Shown: one piece after another, positions 19,701-32,275 of the stretch
How the letters are laid out: each line of letters begins with the position of its first letter
Numbering within the stretch: the first letter of the stretch is position 1
From: Azorinus chamasolen
Taxonomy: Eukaryota > Mollusca > Bivalvia > Cardiida > Solecurtidae
NCBI GenBank assembly: GCA_963576725.1
Contig: OY755251.1
Coordinates: 37,951,246-38,015,245 of the forward strand
Direction: 5' to 3'
Length of the DNA: 64,000 bases
Notes under the pieces: generated by a model
Database searches by the model: none
Told to the model about the DNA's origin: nothing
What the model saw: the letters and a program-made list of their open reading frames with translations, nothing else
Made by a program: the position numbers and the translations under genes

Positions 19701-21185
19701 ATGGCAGCCCTGTGTCAATTGACCCTACATAACAATAAACTATACAGAGATAATTTGGCGTTGGGAGACATGTTTTACTTGGGTTTCAGAAGTATAGCAC
19801 GTTTCAACAGTATGTGCTGATGTTTGTCAGATTGAGCCAGACAAACCAACCAACTCAAAGACCAAAATCAATATGACAACCCCCCCCCCCCCCCCCCAAG
19901 AAAAAAAACAAAAAAAAACAAAAAACCCCAGAGCTGACCTTGATCAGATTGCTCTTACAGGATCTGCCTAATCCGGGACTATTCTGTACATACTAACTTA
20001 AGCAGATGCTTAAAGAAAATATAGATGGTTGATCTAGTGCAACAATATGGCCAAAACTGTATTGAAATATATATAGAGGATCATACAGATAGATATAAAA
20101 CAAAATATTAAAGTATTAAATGAAATTATGAAATAATATTTGTTGGTCGAGTTGACCCATGCCGAGTTGACCAGGCCGACTTGACTCAGGGCCGAGTTGA
20201 CCCGGGACCCTACAAGATTTCTTTTAAACAAAAGGTCATGTGGTGAAGGAAACTGTAAAGTTGAAGTGGCAATGTAGAATGGATGGTTTGGACCAGAGTA
20301 GTGGAAAGTGTCACATACATGTATATTATAAGCTCTCCATTGGATATAAATGTGATTGAAAGCTATAGATAATTATCAAATTACGCAATACAATGGGGGT
20401 TCATCCATTGTCTTTCATGTTTTTGACAAATGCAAAATTAAAGGAGTCGACTTTTTCAAACAAGCATAATTTCTGTAATATGTGCCCGAATTACATGCGG
20501 TTTTCGGCATATCAAAACGCATTGTCTCAGTGGGGGATTCTTGTCAATTTTTTTTTATATATTGCTTCGATCGTCTAACATCAAAATAAACGTAGCGGGA
20601 GGTATAATTTTAGGAGTCTTAAATCTATAATATTTATGTGACATGGTTCCCTAGACATGTTAATAAATTACATATTGGTCAATTGTGATAACTTTAGTCC
20701 GAAAGATGATCTTGTAATCGCCGTTTAAATGTTTTCAAGCTGGCACATTTATATGAATTGCAAGATTGTCAAAGTGTTTGATAAATATTCAAATAAATTA
20801 CTATAACTAAACAAATAGGGTTAGAAAAACTGACTTTGGGTAGTATTAAATACCATTTTCTGATAGTTAGTGCTCATCATATCTAGCTACCTTAAATTAT
20901 GTACTCAAATAATACAAACATTATTAAGGAAGGTAATGCGATTCAGGGATTTCGTACCGCGGTACCTATTGGTCCGACGCTGTATTGCAATATACATATA
21001 CCGGTACATCGGTGCACCACTATTATCAACTGAAACGCGTTTCTTTAAACATTCATGTTATTTACTGTAATATCTTATCTTCACTTCACTTTTCCCGTTC
21101 CCCTATGGCTAAGTTACGCGGCGTCTCATCTGGATATACTGTTTGCATAGGTAATCACAGATGAGACATTGACAGCGAAAGGTTG
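19701..21185. other. Unassigned AT-rich DNA
   Basis: No gene. Contains a 17-base C-run with A-rich flank at 19881-19927, a decayed family A hairpin at 19930-19990, and a few GAGTTGACC direct repeats at 20148-20205. Confidence 0.45.
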
Positions 21186-21189
21186 AATC

Positions 21190-21390
21190 CTTTACTCCAT
21201 AAATACGCCTTTCTACGCATTTGCACACAGGGTAGACCCAGACTAGGTTTGCTAAGGATATACTATAGATAGGATTCATTCTACCATTTCTGCATTTGCC
21301 AACTTTTCCTGTGTTCATGTACCTTTATGAAAATAATCTTAATTAATATGCATGATGTCATTATTTCTTACATGAATATTCATGGATTAA
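21190..21390. mobile_element. Family A MITE with deleted hairpin
   Basis: Left end AATCCTTTACTCCATAAATA and right block catgatgtcattatttctta are present, but the hairpin keeps only ACAGGGTAGACCCAGA. Confidence 0.7.
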
Positions 21391-21843
21391 GATATATTAT
21401 TCCTGATTAAGCCTTATTTGGAGTAACACTAGGGTTGTTCGATATGTGATGTGTATTATCTTAAAAGGAGCCGACTCAAATGGTCAAATTAAGATAACAT
21501 CCCTTCAAAGTATTTTCTGTTGCTGGAAATATACTACTAAAATGTGATACGGATGACGTTTTAAAGTTGATATAATTTGAAGTTTTTGTGATTGCACACG
21601 AAGAGGCTTGTATTTCCATATTTTAGTGTGTGTATTCTACATAAACAATAACCTGTCTTACCGGTTCTGTCTATACAGGCTTGTCAATTTGCACCGGAAA
21701 AGCAATACCCAAGAAAAAGTATGGTGCACCTTGACGTGTGCTTTGTGTACATGCTTCAAATCTGAACTTGTAGCTCAATCATTCATCTTGAAAGTTGTTT
21801 GAAATGGCTAATTATCGTGTAATTACGTCCTAGCGTGTAAGAA

Positions 21844-22853
21844 ATGAATAGAGGGATTGGGATGCTGGAAGCAGGGACATCACAACGTCACATGGTACGT
21901 CAACTTGGCGTTTCAGAGCGTTGTAGCGAGGATGGAGGATGTGGAACGGCTTCCAAATGCATGATGTTATCAACAGACACGGGGGAGATCGTCAGAGGGC
22001 TACTACGCAGGCAGAAGACCGTTTTATTGTGGTACAAGCCCGACGTCATCGCTTCATGAACGCCATGACCCTCCAGAATGACTTCCAGAATGCAACAGGG
22101 GTTCGGGTTTCAACTCAAACCATTCGAAACAGACTGCATGGTGTTGGCATGAGGGCTAGACGACCTGCAATTCGTATTCCATTGATGCACAACTACATCC
22201 AGGCACGTCTCCAATGGACCAAAGGTCGCGTAACATGGACTTTGAACGACTGGACACCGGTTCTTTTCACAGACGAGTTCAGATTCTGTGTTGACTTTAC
22301 AGATAGGCGTGCCCGGGTGTGGAAAACAACCAATCATGGCAATGAGCGTTTTGCACCGGTATGCATCGCAAACCATGATCGTTATGGTGGGGACTCAGTA
22401 ATGGTTTGGGCAGGGGTCAGCATGCAGGGGAAGACCGATCTGCATATCATTGAAAACGGCACTATCACAGCTCAGAGATACGTCAGAGAGGTATTGGATG
22501 TATTCGTTCGTCCATATGCTGGTGCAATAGGCCCAGATTTCATTTTAATGGACGACAATGACAGACCTCACAGAGTCAGAGTGACCAATGAGTACCTCCA
22601 AGCTGAAACAATCGTCAGGATGGACTGGCCTGCGAGGTCTCCAGTCCTCAACCCCATAGAACATGTCTGGGACATGCTTCAGGTTGCAATATCTGCACGC
22701 CATGTTAAGCCTACCACCATCCAGGAGCTACGACAAACCCTCCTTTGGGAGTGGGTTCGAATCCCACCATGCAGCATCCGCATGCTTATCAGTAGCATGA
22801 GAAGACGATGCCAGGCAGTAATCAACGCCAATGGGCACCACACACGATATTGA
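21844..22853 (+). mobile_element. Tc1-like DD34E transposase, one frameshift
   Basis: Cut-and-paste transposase of the Tc1 family. The long frame from 21939 gives 304 residues with the catalytic triad Asp112 (FTDEFRF), Asp206 (LMDDNDRPH) and Glu241 (SPVLNPIEHVWD), spaced 34 residues between the last two. The N-terminal helix-turn-helix start (MNRGIGMLEAGTSQRHMVRQ) is in another frame from 21844, so a shift lies at about 21915-21945. No internal stop follows, so the copy is young or recently active. The terminal inverted repeats were not located; flanks are AT-rich. Confidence 0.92.
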
Positions 22854-22992
22854 AAGGATCCTTTCACTTTTGGCTAGCTTTTAAAACCATTTCACTTCTG
22901 ACACGAATGCACTAAAACCTTAAAATGTCACTCCTATCTACATCCAGTCAATATCACGCTTCAGTGATAAATCAATACTTTAAAATAAAATA

Positions 22993-24960
22993 AACAAGAG
23001 GGACAGAATGGCCCTGAAGCGCTCACCAGACAATCAGAGGAGAAGATTTTCAAAGTTTTCACAATATGTTTCTATAGAAAACTAGCCGACCCTGGGGCGG
23101 GCCAATTTTGACCCCTGGTGCATAATTTATAAAAAAATTGTAGAGGACATGAACATGATGCTATGAGCCAAATATGAAAGCTGAGAACCTTTCAGTTTCA
23201 GAGGAGAAGATTTTCAAAGTTTTCTCCATATGTTTCTACTCAAAACTACCCACCCCTGGGGCGGGCCAATTTTGACCCCAGGGCCATAATTCATATAACT
23301 TTTGTAGAGGACATAATTATACATGATGCTATGCGCCTAATATGAAAGCTTAGAACTTTCCAGATTCAGAGAAGAAGATTTTCAAAGTTTTTACTTTTTG
23401 TTTCCATTGAAAACTGCCCACCCCTGGGGCGGGGACAATTTTGACTCCAGGGCCATAATTAATATAACTTTTGTAGAGGACCTGAACATGATGCTCTGTG
23501 CCAAATATGAAAGCTGAGCGCCTTCCAGTTTCAGAGGAGAAGATTTTCAAAGATTTCACTATTTGTTTCTATTGAAAACTGCCCACCCCTGGGGCGGGCC
23601 AATTTCAACCCCAGGGCCATCATTTATATAACTTTTGTAGAGGACCTAAACATGATGCTATGTGCCAAATATGAAAGCTGAGAACCTTCCAGTTTCAGAG
23701 AAGATTTTCAAAGATTTCACTATTTGTTTCCGTTAAAAACTGCCCTTCCCTGGGGCGGGCCAATTTTGACCCCAGGACCATAATTTATATAATATTTGTA
23801 GAGGACCTGAACATGATGCTCTGTGCCAAATATGAAAGCTGAGAACCTTCTGGTTTCAAAGGAGAAGATTTTCAAAGATTTCACTATTTGTTTCTATTGA
23901 AAACTGCCCACCCCTGGGGCGGGGCCAATTTTGAACCCAGGGGCATAATTTATATAACATTTGTAGAGGACCTGAACATGATGCTCTGTGCCAAATATGA
24001 AAGCTGAGAGTCTTCCAGTTTCAGAGGAGAAGATTTTCAAAGATTTCACTATTTGTTTCCGTTAAAAACTGCCCTTCCCTGGGGCGGGCCAATTTTGACC
24101 CCAGGGCCATAATTTATATAATTTTTGTAGAGGACCTGAACATGATGCTCTGTGCCAAATATGAAAGCTGAGAACCTTCTGGTTTCAAAGGAGAAGATTT
24201 TCAAAGGTTTACTATACATGTTTCTATTGAAAACTTCCCACCCCTGGGGTGGGGCCAGTTTTATCCCCAGGGCCATAATTTATATAAATTTTGTAGAGGA
24301 CCTGAACATGATGCTATGTGCCAAATATGAAAGCTGAGAACCTTCCAGTTTCGGAGGAGAAGATTTTCAAAGTTTTCACTATATGTTTCTATTGAAAACT
24401 GCCCACCCCTGGGGCGGGGCCAATTTTGACCCCAGTGCCATAATTTATATAACTTTTTAGAGGACCTGAACATGATGCTCTGTGCCAAATATGAAAGCTA
24501 AGAGCCTTCCAGTTTCAGAGGAGAAGATTTTTCAAAGTTTTCACTATTTGTTTCTATTGAAAACTGCCCACCCCTGGGGCGGGGCCAATTTTGACCCCAT
24601 GGTCATAATTTATATAACTTTTTTAGAGGACCTGAACATGATGCTCTGTGCCAAATATGAAAGCTGAGAACCTTCTGGTTTCAGAGGAGAAGATTTTCAA
24701 AGTATTACTAAATGTTTCTATTGAAAACTTCCCACCCCTGGGGCGGGGCCAATTTTGACCCCAGGGGCATATTTATATAATTTTTGTAGAGGACCTATAG
24801 GTGATGCTATGTACCAAAGATGAAAGCTGAGAACCCTGTAGATTCAGAGGAGAAGATTTTTAAAGGTTCAAATTGTTGACGCGGGACGACGCACGACGCA
24901 TGCCGGACATCAGGCGATCACAAAAGCTCACCCTGAGCACTTTGTGTTCTGGTGAGCTAA
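22993..24960 (+). repeat. Helitron-like element with 165 bp array, 11 copies
   Basis: Starts ACAAGAGGGACAGAATGG and ends AGCTCACC...GGTGAGCTAAAA, a terminal hairpin before the 3' end. Between lie units repeating every 160-168 bases (CCAAATATGAAAGCTGAGAA near 23167, 23335, 23500, 23664, 23824, 23990, 24154, 24320, 24484, 24650). A GACGACGCACGACGC stretch precedes the hairpin. No replicase or other protein. Confidence 0.85.
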
Positions 24961-25049
24961 AAACACACATTAAAATGTCAAAAGTTGCAAAATAACAATT
25001 AAAAATCAAGAAAAAATTAATACCCTGTGAAATATATACAATCTATTTA

Positions 25050-26313
25050 GTGATCCCTATCAAATATTGAGTAGTATAATACATAACTTCTGTCTGTGAA
25101 TCCACCTCCGGAATGCGTCACAGTAGGCTGATTTGGGTAAACCTCTGTGTCACCTGGCTGACAGCTGAGCCAAGGACTTGTCTGGAGATATATCGCCGAC
25201 CAGATAAGAACTTTTTCAGTTTTGGAAAAAGGAAAAAGTCGCAGGGGGGCTAGATCTGGAGAATACGGTGGTGTGGCAAGATGGTTACCTTCTCTGGCTT
25301 TAGAAATTGCTTTACAATATCATATGTATGACATTGTACTGGGGCATTATCGTACACTAGACAAAACAACGGCATTATCATGTCACTGGACGGTGTGTCT
25401 GGCAATATTCTTTGAGCTTTTTCAGTACCACATCACGGTAATATCGCCCAGTGACACATTTGCCTTTTGGCACCGCTATACCGTCACATGAGAAGAATAT
25501 AGCACAGAGGACCTTCTTTGTGCTCATTGTCCTTTTGGCAATTTGCAGGTGGTCTGCCGTGTTTGGTTAGCCATATCTTGTTTCCTATTTGTTTTAACTG
25601 GCTCGGAATAGTGTCCCGTCTCTAGTGTCCCGTCTCTAGTGTCCCGTCTCCAGCAACAAAGTTTGCAAATTGCCTTTGGTTGAAGTTTGGAACAATTTTC
25701 AGCAATTGCTTGGCAGATTGAACGCGTACGCTTTTTTGTTCATCTGTCAATAGATGGGGTATCCATCTGGCAGAAATATTTCGTACGTTCAATATACGCT
25801 TCAGAATGAAATGTACTCTGCCAACAGCTTTGGCAATATCGCGAACGGTGCATCTGCCATCACTTTCAATGATTTCCCTAACTTTTGAGACATTCTTCTT
25901 GCCTGTTGCTGTTACAGGTCGTCCTGATTTTGCGGCATCTTTAACAGATTCTGTGCCAGTGTGAAATTTCTTTCTCCATCTACGAACTGTCTCATATGGC
26001 ATAGGACCGATAAACTTCCCCTAATTCAGTAAAAGAAACTGCTTTACCGAATCACCGAGCTCTGTGCGAGTTTTTATGTAAGCCCTTATTTCTTCAATAT
26101 TCTCAACATGTTTTCCAACCATTTTTACAACAGTGGTCAACGAATGACCCTATTGAAATGGGAATTATTTTAAAACTGTGTTGAACAAAATAGACACAGA
26201 CATACCATTGTAAACGTGTTAAACAGAGCTATCCAGGTTATTAATATCATCGAAATCGTGCACACAGTTCTCGTGCTGTTGTACAATACATAATACATAT
26301 CAAACAACCCTCG
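25050..26313 (-). pseudogene. Decayed mariner transposon
   Basis: Minus-strand frames encode a mariner N-terminus (MVGKHVENIEEIRAYI), then a stop, then ETVRRWRKKFHTGTESVKD and SGRPVTATGKKNVSKVRE (helix-turn-helix region, open at 26002-25622). The catalytic part further left is broken by stops, with YDNAP near 25.35 kb. The right end GAGGGTTGTTTGATATGTAT (reading inward) is visible; the left end near 25.06 kb is unclear. Confidence 0.85.
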
Positions 26314-26373
26314 CAAATATTACTTATGTCAGAATGTAATGGAAGTAAGAAATGGAATTCATCCTCCAAAGTT

Positions 26374-26522
26374 TTACACGCCTTTTGACGCCTCTGTGAG
26401 AACAAATGCTCCATTTATCACATTAATTTCAAAACTATATAATTAGTTCTATTAAATGCTCCTTTGCAGTATATTTATTCAAAGAGGTTGTGTCTAAAAA
26501 TAATTTAGGAGTAAATGAGTTA
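26374..26522. mobile_element. Family B MITE fragment
   Basis: Only the right half of the hairpin (AACAAATGCTCCATTTATCA) and the right body to GTAAATGAGTTAA remain. Confidence 0.65.
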
Positions 26523-27067
26523 AGGGGGAATATATTGAGGGGTTGGGACTAGATCATTTTGAGTTACTTTTCACCATCTTCGACTTATTAAACAAGTCGC
26601 ATTAGGCACCCTCGTAGAGTCCATTCAATATGAAATGCTAAACTTTGCCAGTGCATTTTGAATGACAAATAGTGAAGATCCTGATCAGTGGGATCAAATA
26701 ATTTGGATTCTGATGTGATGTAATGCTACCCTGTGTCACAAAGTAAATCATTTACTTCGTGCCTGTGTTTTATCTGGATCCAAACTATTTATATATTTTC
26801 CCAACAGTTACAAGAGTCTCAATGTACTGCAAAGCTACCATCATGTTAGGATATCATAATAAATACAACACACTATAATGCAGACATTCCATATACATTT
26901 TCTTTTCAACTACTTGTATATTGTATTTCAACAATCAACAATTAGTGCTTCAGCTGTTAGGCTACTCATAAAGTGTACATTATTCATACGAGCAAACATG
27001 TAGCACATAAAATGTAAATGCTTAATATTATAAATGAACAAATACCGGTAGTGAACAAATATTGAAT
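26523..27067. other. Unassigned AT-rich DNA
   Basis: A partial GGATCC-type family A hairpin may lie at 26660-26800 (GATCCTGATCAG...CTGGATCCAAAC). No gene. Confidence 0.4.
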
Positions 27068-27578
27068 TTAACCCATTCCTGTTAGAATATTCATATGAAA
27101 TAGTGATATCATGAATATTTACTAGCTGATTTTTCATAATAGCATATATACGTAAAGAGGATTATGTGGTATTAATAGAAACTGTACAGTTAGATCCATT
27201 ATAATTTCAAAAGAAAACAGAGCAGACCCTGACCAGACGGCTCCTATAGGATCTACTGGGTCTACTCTGCCAATGTATGAAAAGGTGTTTACATGCAGGA
27301 ACGGGTTAAGCATAAAGAAATATACTGGATTCATTCTCTACCTGATAAATATTCATGGAAGATAAAATGACATCATGAATATTATTAACTGAATTTTTAT
27401 AATTGTATATTAACACAGAAATTTTGGGTCATGGCAGGAATGATTAAATCCGAGATATATTAGTTAATAAGTGACCACAGCAGACCCTCATAAAATGGTT
27501 CCTGCAGGAGTCATCTGATTTGTGTCTACTTTATTTGCAAAGGCATGAAAAGGCATAGATCTATGAAAGAATGGGTTA
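27068..27578. mobile_element. Two family A MITEs in tandem
   Basis: 27068-27309 is bounded by TTAACCCATTCCTGTTAGAA and GGAACGGGTTAA, with a shortened hairpin (GGCTCCTATAGG). The second, to GAATGGGTTAA at 27578, has hairpin core GGTTCCTGCAGGAGTC at about 27500. Confidence 0.75.
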
Positions 27579-27689
27579 AAAGTAGTTATCAGAACCTGAC
27601 TTTTACCATTAACTTTTATTCTTCTGTCTGAATCATTGAATAATACAGAGCTACAGATAAAGGTGCATACCCAAATACTAAAATCATCA

Positions 27690-27787
27690 TTTCTCCACCA
27701 AACCCTATACTGTGACCACTCTTTAGAATCCTCTCTTCGAGACGATTCTAAAGAGTGGTCACAGTAGAAGGTTTGGTGGAGAAATAA
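27690..27787. repeat. Family D hairpin without its MITE ends
   Basis: TTTCTCCACCAAACCCTATA and complement, with GACCACTCTTTAGAATC arms and loop ctctcttcgaga. Same core as 10105-10201. Confidence 0.8.
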
Positions 27788-27958
27788 AGAACTTATTACT
27801 GAAAATGATTTAATTTACACATCTTATCAGGAGCTCTGAATAATACATTGGACCTGTAAAACATAGGAAAGGATTAACAAAAACTGTATACAAAATTTAG
27901 CACCAGAATGTAATGGTGAGTTGGACGGTGGGGAAAGATATTAATTATGTTTTCTCAC

Positions 27959-28205
27959 TTAACCCTTCATTTGACAGATACAGCATTTGATGTCTTTGCA
28001 AACAGAGTAGATCCAGATCCGACAGTTCCTATTGAAGCCATCTGATCATGGTCTGCTCTGTTTGCTTATGGAATGATATAGATATGCTTCTACAACTTCT
28101 GTCACAGCCAATAATTCCTGTGTTCATATGCCATAATACAATTTCATCTAAATTAATATTCATGATATCATCATTTCTCATGAATATTAATGAGGTACAA
28201 ATTAA
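27959..28205. mobile_element. Family A TTAA MITE
   Basis: TTAACCCTTCATTTGACAGA start; hairpin 27998-28068 with core GTTCCTATTGAAGCC; right block catgatatcatcatttctca. Confidence 0.75.
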
Positions 28206-28297
28206 TGCTGTTCAAAACTGTCTTTCGAAGTATGTACACTTTCTTTTTAACTACTTCCCTTTTCTACGTTTTTAAAGAAAAAATTTGAGTATCAGTT

Positions 28298-28532
28298 TTA
28301 ACCCATTTCCCTCATATTGACGCCTTTTGATGCCTCCGTAAATGTCACTTTTTGAAACCATTGTGATAAATAGAGCATTTGCTCCATTGGAGCAAATGCT
28401 ATATTTATCACAAAGGTTTCAAAACTACACACCTCTAAAATGTTCCTTTTCTCTAGTAAATGCTCCTTTTCAGTAGATTTATTCATACAGCTAGGTCTAA
28501 AAATAACCTACAATAATAAATGAATGGGTTAA
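28298..28532. mobile_element. Family B TTAA MITE, complete
   Basis: TTAACCCATTTCCCTCATAT to ATGAATGGGTTAA; hairpin core TTTGCTCCATTGGAGCAAA. Confidence 0.87.
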
Positions 28533-28539
28533 TCCTGAC

Positions 28540-28725
28540 ACAGTGCCAAACAACTCATGGTTTCATCTGGATCCAAACAGTTTGCAAGAATTTGCCTGTA
28601 CGGTGCTAAAGGTTAACCCTTATAATGCAGGACAGGCATGCACTGTCATTTGCAAGCAGTGTAGATCCAGATCAGAGGGCTCCTAGAAGAGCTGTCTGAC
28701 TAGGGTCTACACTGTTTGTCATTCA
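28540..28725. repeat. Family A hairpins, two variants
   Basis: Half of a GGATCC-type hairpin at 28548-28585 and a full hairpin at 28655-28722 (GCAAGCAGTGTAGATCC, core GGCTCCTAGAAGAGCTG). Confidence 0.65.
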
Positions 28726-28873
28726 AAATCCCCATGCACATTTAAGCCTTTCATACTGAGTGGACTCTATAGTTAATCCCTGATGGGTAAAAGTTATCTT
28801 TTCAATGGACACTACTGTTCAATAATGATTGATCATTCAACAAATCTTAAAATACAGCATTCGAATGCATGAT

Positions 28874-30197
28874 AACAAGAGATGTTTGTAAAACATGTAT
28901 ACCCCCCAAACCCCCTGACCTTTGATCTAGTGACCTCAACTATAGAGGTCATATAGTGGTCATGACTAATCAACACGGCAAGTTTGAACTTTGACCTAGG
29001 GGTTTTCAACATGACCAACCACCACAGCAAGTTTGAAGATCCTAAGCCAAACCCTTGAGTAGTTATTGATCGCAAACCATTTCACCAGTTAAGGTCATGG
29101 TGACCTTGACCTTTGACCTAGTGACCTCAAAAATAATAGGGGTTATCTATTGGTCATGACCAACCACCACAGCAAGTTTGAAGATCCTAAGCCAAACCCT
29201 TGAGCAGTTATTGATCGCAAACCATTTCACCAGTCAAGGTCATGGTGACCTTGACCTTTGACCTAGTGACCTCAAAAACAATAGGGCTCATCTAGTTGTC
29301 ATGACCAACCACCTAAGCAAATTTGAAGATCCTAAGCCAAACCCTTGAGCAGTTTTTGATCAGAAACCATTTTACAAGTTAAGGTCATGGTGACCTTGAC
29401 CTTTGACCTAGTGACCTCAAATACAATAGGGGACATCCAGTTGTCATTACCAACCACCACAGCAAATTTGAAGATCCTAGGCCAAACCCTTGAGCAGTTA
29501 TTGATCGCAAACCATTTCACCTTTTAAGGTCATGGTGACCTTGACCTTTGACCTAGTGACCTAAAAAACAATAGGACTCATCTAGTTGTCATGACCAACC
29601 ACCTAAGCAAATTTGAAGATTCTAAGCCAAACCCTTGAGCAGTTATTGATCAGAAACCATTTTACCAGTTAAGGTCATGGTGACCTTGACCTTTGACCTA
29701 GTGACCTCAAAATCAATAGGGGTCATTCAGTGGTCATGACCAACTACCACAGCAAGTTTGAAGATTCTAAGCTAATTCGTTGAGCAGTTATTGATCGGAA
29801 ACCATTTAACCATTTAAGGTCATGGTGACCTTGACCTTTGACCTAGTGACCTCAAAATCATTAGGGGTCATCTAGTGGTCATGACCAACCACCACAGCAA
29901 GTTTGAAGATCCCAAGCCAAACCCTTCAGCAGTTATTGATCGGAAACTATTTCACCATTTTAGGTCATGGTGACCTTGACCTTTGACCTAGTGACCTAAA
30001 AAACAATAGGGGTCATCTACTTGTCATGACCAACCACCACAGCAAGTTTGAAGATTCTAGGCCAAGTCGTTTATTAGTTATCGTTCGGAAACCATCGATC
30101 TACCGACCGACCGACCGACAGACCGACAGACCGACAGACCGACCGACCGACATGTGCAAAGCAATATACCCCCATTTTTTCAAAAGGGGGGTATAAT
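28874..30197 (+). repeat. 145 bp satellite with nuclear-receptor half-sites
   Basis: AAGGTCATGGTGACCTTGAC recurs at 29091, 29236, 29381, 29526, 29671, 29816 and 29961 (the last begins TAGG), an exact 145-base period, with a degenerate unit before. Each core has AGGTCA-TGG-TGACCT (inverted repeat, spacer 3) followed by TGACCTTTGACCT (direct repeat, spacer 1). Edges: ACAAGAGATG at left; a (CGAC)n run and the hairpin ATACCCCC...GGGGGGTAT at right, as in the other Helitron-like arrays. Confidence 0.9.
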
Positions 30198-30339
30198 AAA
30201 GAAACATGCATAAAGTTTTTACATACTAAACTAGAACTATCACTAAAGGTGATTGATACCCCCACCCACCACCTTGTCAAAAGATCCAATGACTTCAACA
30301 CAAAAGGCAACAGCTCAATAATCCTTTCATCCATACTTG

Positions 30340-32275
30340 TGGAAAGATTTTTTTCTAAAGTCCAGTCAAGGAATGGCTCACATCAAAATTATGTCACACA
30401 CATCTACACATCATTATAAATGCATATGCAAAATTTGAGGTTCAATGGTGAAGAAATGTAGAACTAGTACTTGAGAAGTTATGCTCTGGACAAAAAAATA
30501 CTTATGAAAAGTAACAAAGGGGAATAAATCCCTCTAAAATGAATTTAGAGTCACAGTCCTTCTTGACTGCACATCCACTCATCACCCTCTATCCATATAC
30601 ACAGTTTCATAGTTGCACCTACAAAACTTTAGACGTTATGCTCCAGACAAAAAATTACTTCTGAAAAGTAACAAAGGGAAATAACTCCCTCAATAATGAA
30701 TTTAGAGTAACAACCTTTGTTGACTGCATATCCTCTCATCACCCTCTATCTATATCTGAAGTTTCACAGTTGTGCCTACAATACTTGAGAAGTTATGTTC
30801 TGGACAAAATATTTGCTTCTGAAAAGTAACTAAGGGTAATAACTCCCTCAATAATGAATTTAGAGTTACAACCCTTGTTGACTGCACATCCTCTTATCAC
30901 CCTCTATCCATATATAAAGTTTCACAGTTGTGCCTACAATACTTGAAAAGTTATGCTCTGGACAAAAATCACTTCTGAAAAGTTACTAGATCCTATTGGT
31001 AGAAACCCCTTAGATGATGCTTCATATCAAATATCAAAGGTCTAGGCCTTACAGTTTAGGAGAAGAAGATTTTCAAAGATTTTCCTATGAAACACTGATA
31101 AGCTCCGGGGCAGGGAAATTTTTGGTCCGGGGACCATAATTTGAAAATTTTTGTAGCGGACCATTAGACGTTGCTACATACCAAATATCAAAGGTCTAGG
31201 CCTTACGGTTTGAGGGAAGAAGATTTTTTAAAGATTTTCCTGTGAAAAACTGATAAGCCCCGGGGCGGGGCCATTTTTGGTCCGGGGGTCATAATTTGAA
31301 CACTCTTTGAAGAGGACCGTCAGATGATGCTTCATACCAAACATCAAAGTCCTAGGCCTTACGGCTTCAGAGAAGAAGATTTTTAAAGATTATCCAATGA
31401 AAAACTGATAAGCCCCGGGGGCGGGCCATTTTTGGTCCGGGGGTCATAATTTGAACAATCTTTGCAGAGGACCATTAGATGATGCTACATTCCAAATATC
31501 AAAGGTCTAGACCTTACGGTTTCAGAGAAGAAGATTTTTAAAGATTTTCCTATGAAAAATTTACAGCCCCGGGGTGGGGCCATTTTTGATCCGGGGGTCA
31601 TAATTTGAACAATCTTTGTAGAGGACCATTAGATGATCCTACATACCAAATATCAAAGGTCTAGGCCTTACAGTTTCAGAGAAGAAGATTTTTAAAGATT
31701 TTCCTATGAAAAAAAGATAAGCCCCGGGGCGGGGCCATTTTTGGCCCGGGGGACATAATTTGAACAATCTTTGTAGAGGACCATTAGATGATCCTACATA
31801 CCAAATATCAAAGGTCTAGGCCTTACAGTTTCAGAGAAGAAGATTTTTAAAGATTTTCCTATGAAAAAAAGATAAGCCCCAGGGCGGGGCCATTTTTGGT
31901 CCAGGGGTCATAATTTGAACAATCTTTGTAGAGGACCATTAGATGATCCTACATACCAAATATCAAATATCTAGGCGTTACACTTTCAGAGGAGAAGATT
32001 TTTAAAGATTTTCCTATGAAAAACTGATAAGCCCCAGGGCGGGGCCATTTTTAGCCCGGGGGACATAATTTGAACACACTTTGTAGAGGACCATTAGATG
32101 ATCCTACATACCAAATATCAAAGCTCTAGGCTTTGTGGTTTCAGAGAAGAAGATGTTCAAGTAAATTGTCGACGACGCACATACGCATGACGCACATAAG
32201 CACGACGACGGACGCCGGAGACAGCCTCCTCACAATACCTCACCTGGCACTTTGTGCCAGGTGAGCTTAAAAGCA
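30340..32275 (+). repeat. Helitron-like double array (~157 bp and ~155 bp units)
   Basis: 30420-30990 holds three to four units with GTTATGCTCTGGACAAAA and CACCCTCTATCCATAT. 31000-32150 holds eight units with CCAAATATCAAAGGTCTAGG and GGGGCGGGGCCATTTTTGG, spaced about 155 bases. Ends in the hairpin CACCTGGCAC-tt-TGTGCCAGGTG then AGCTTAAAA. Confidence 0.82.
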
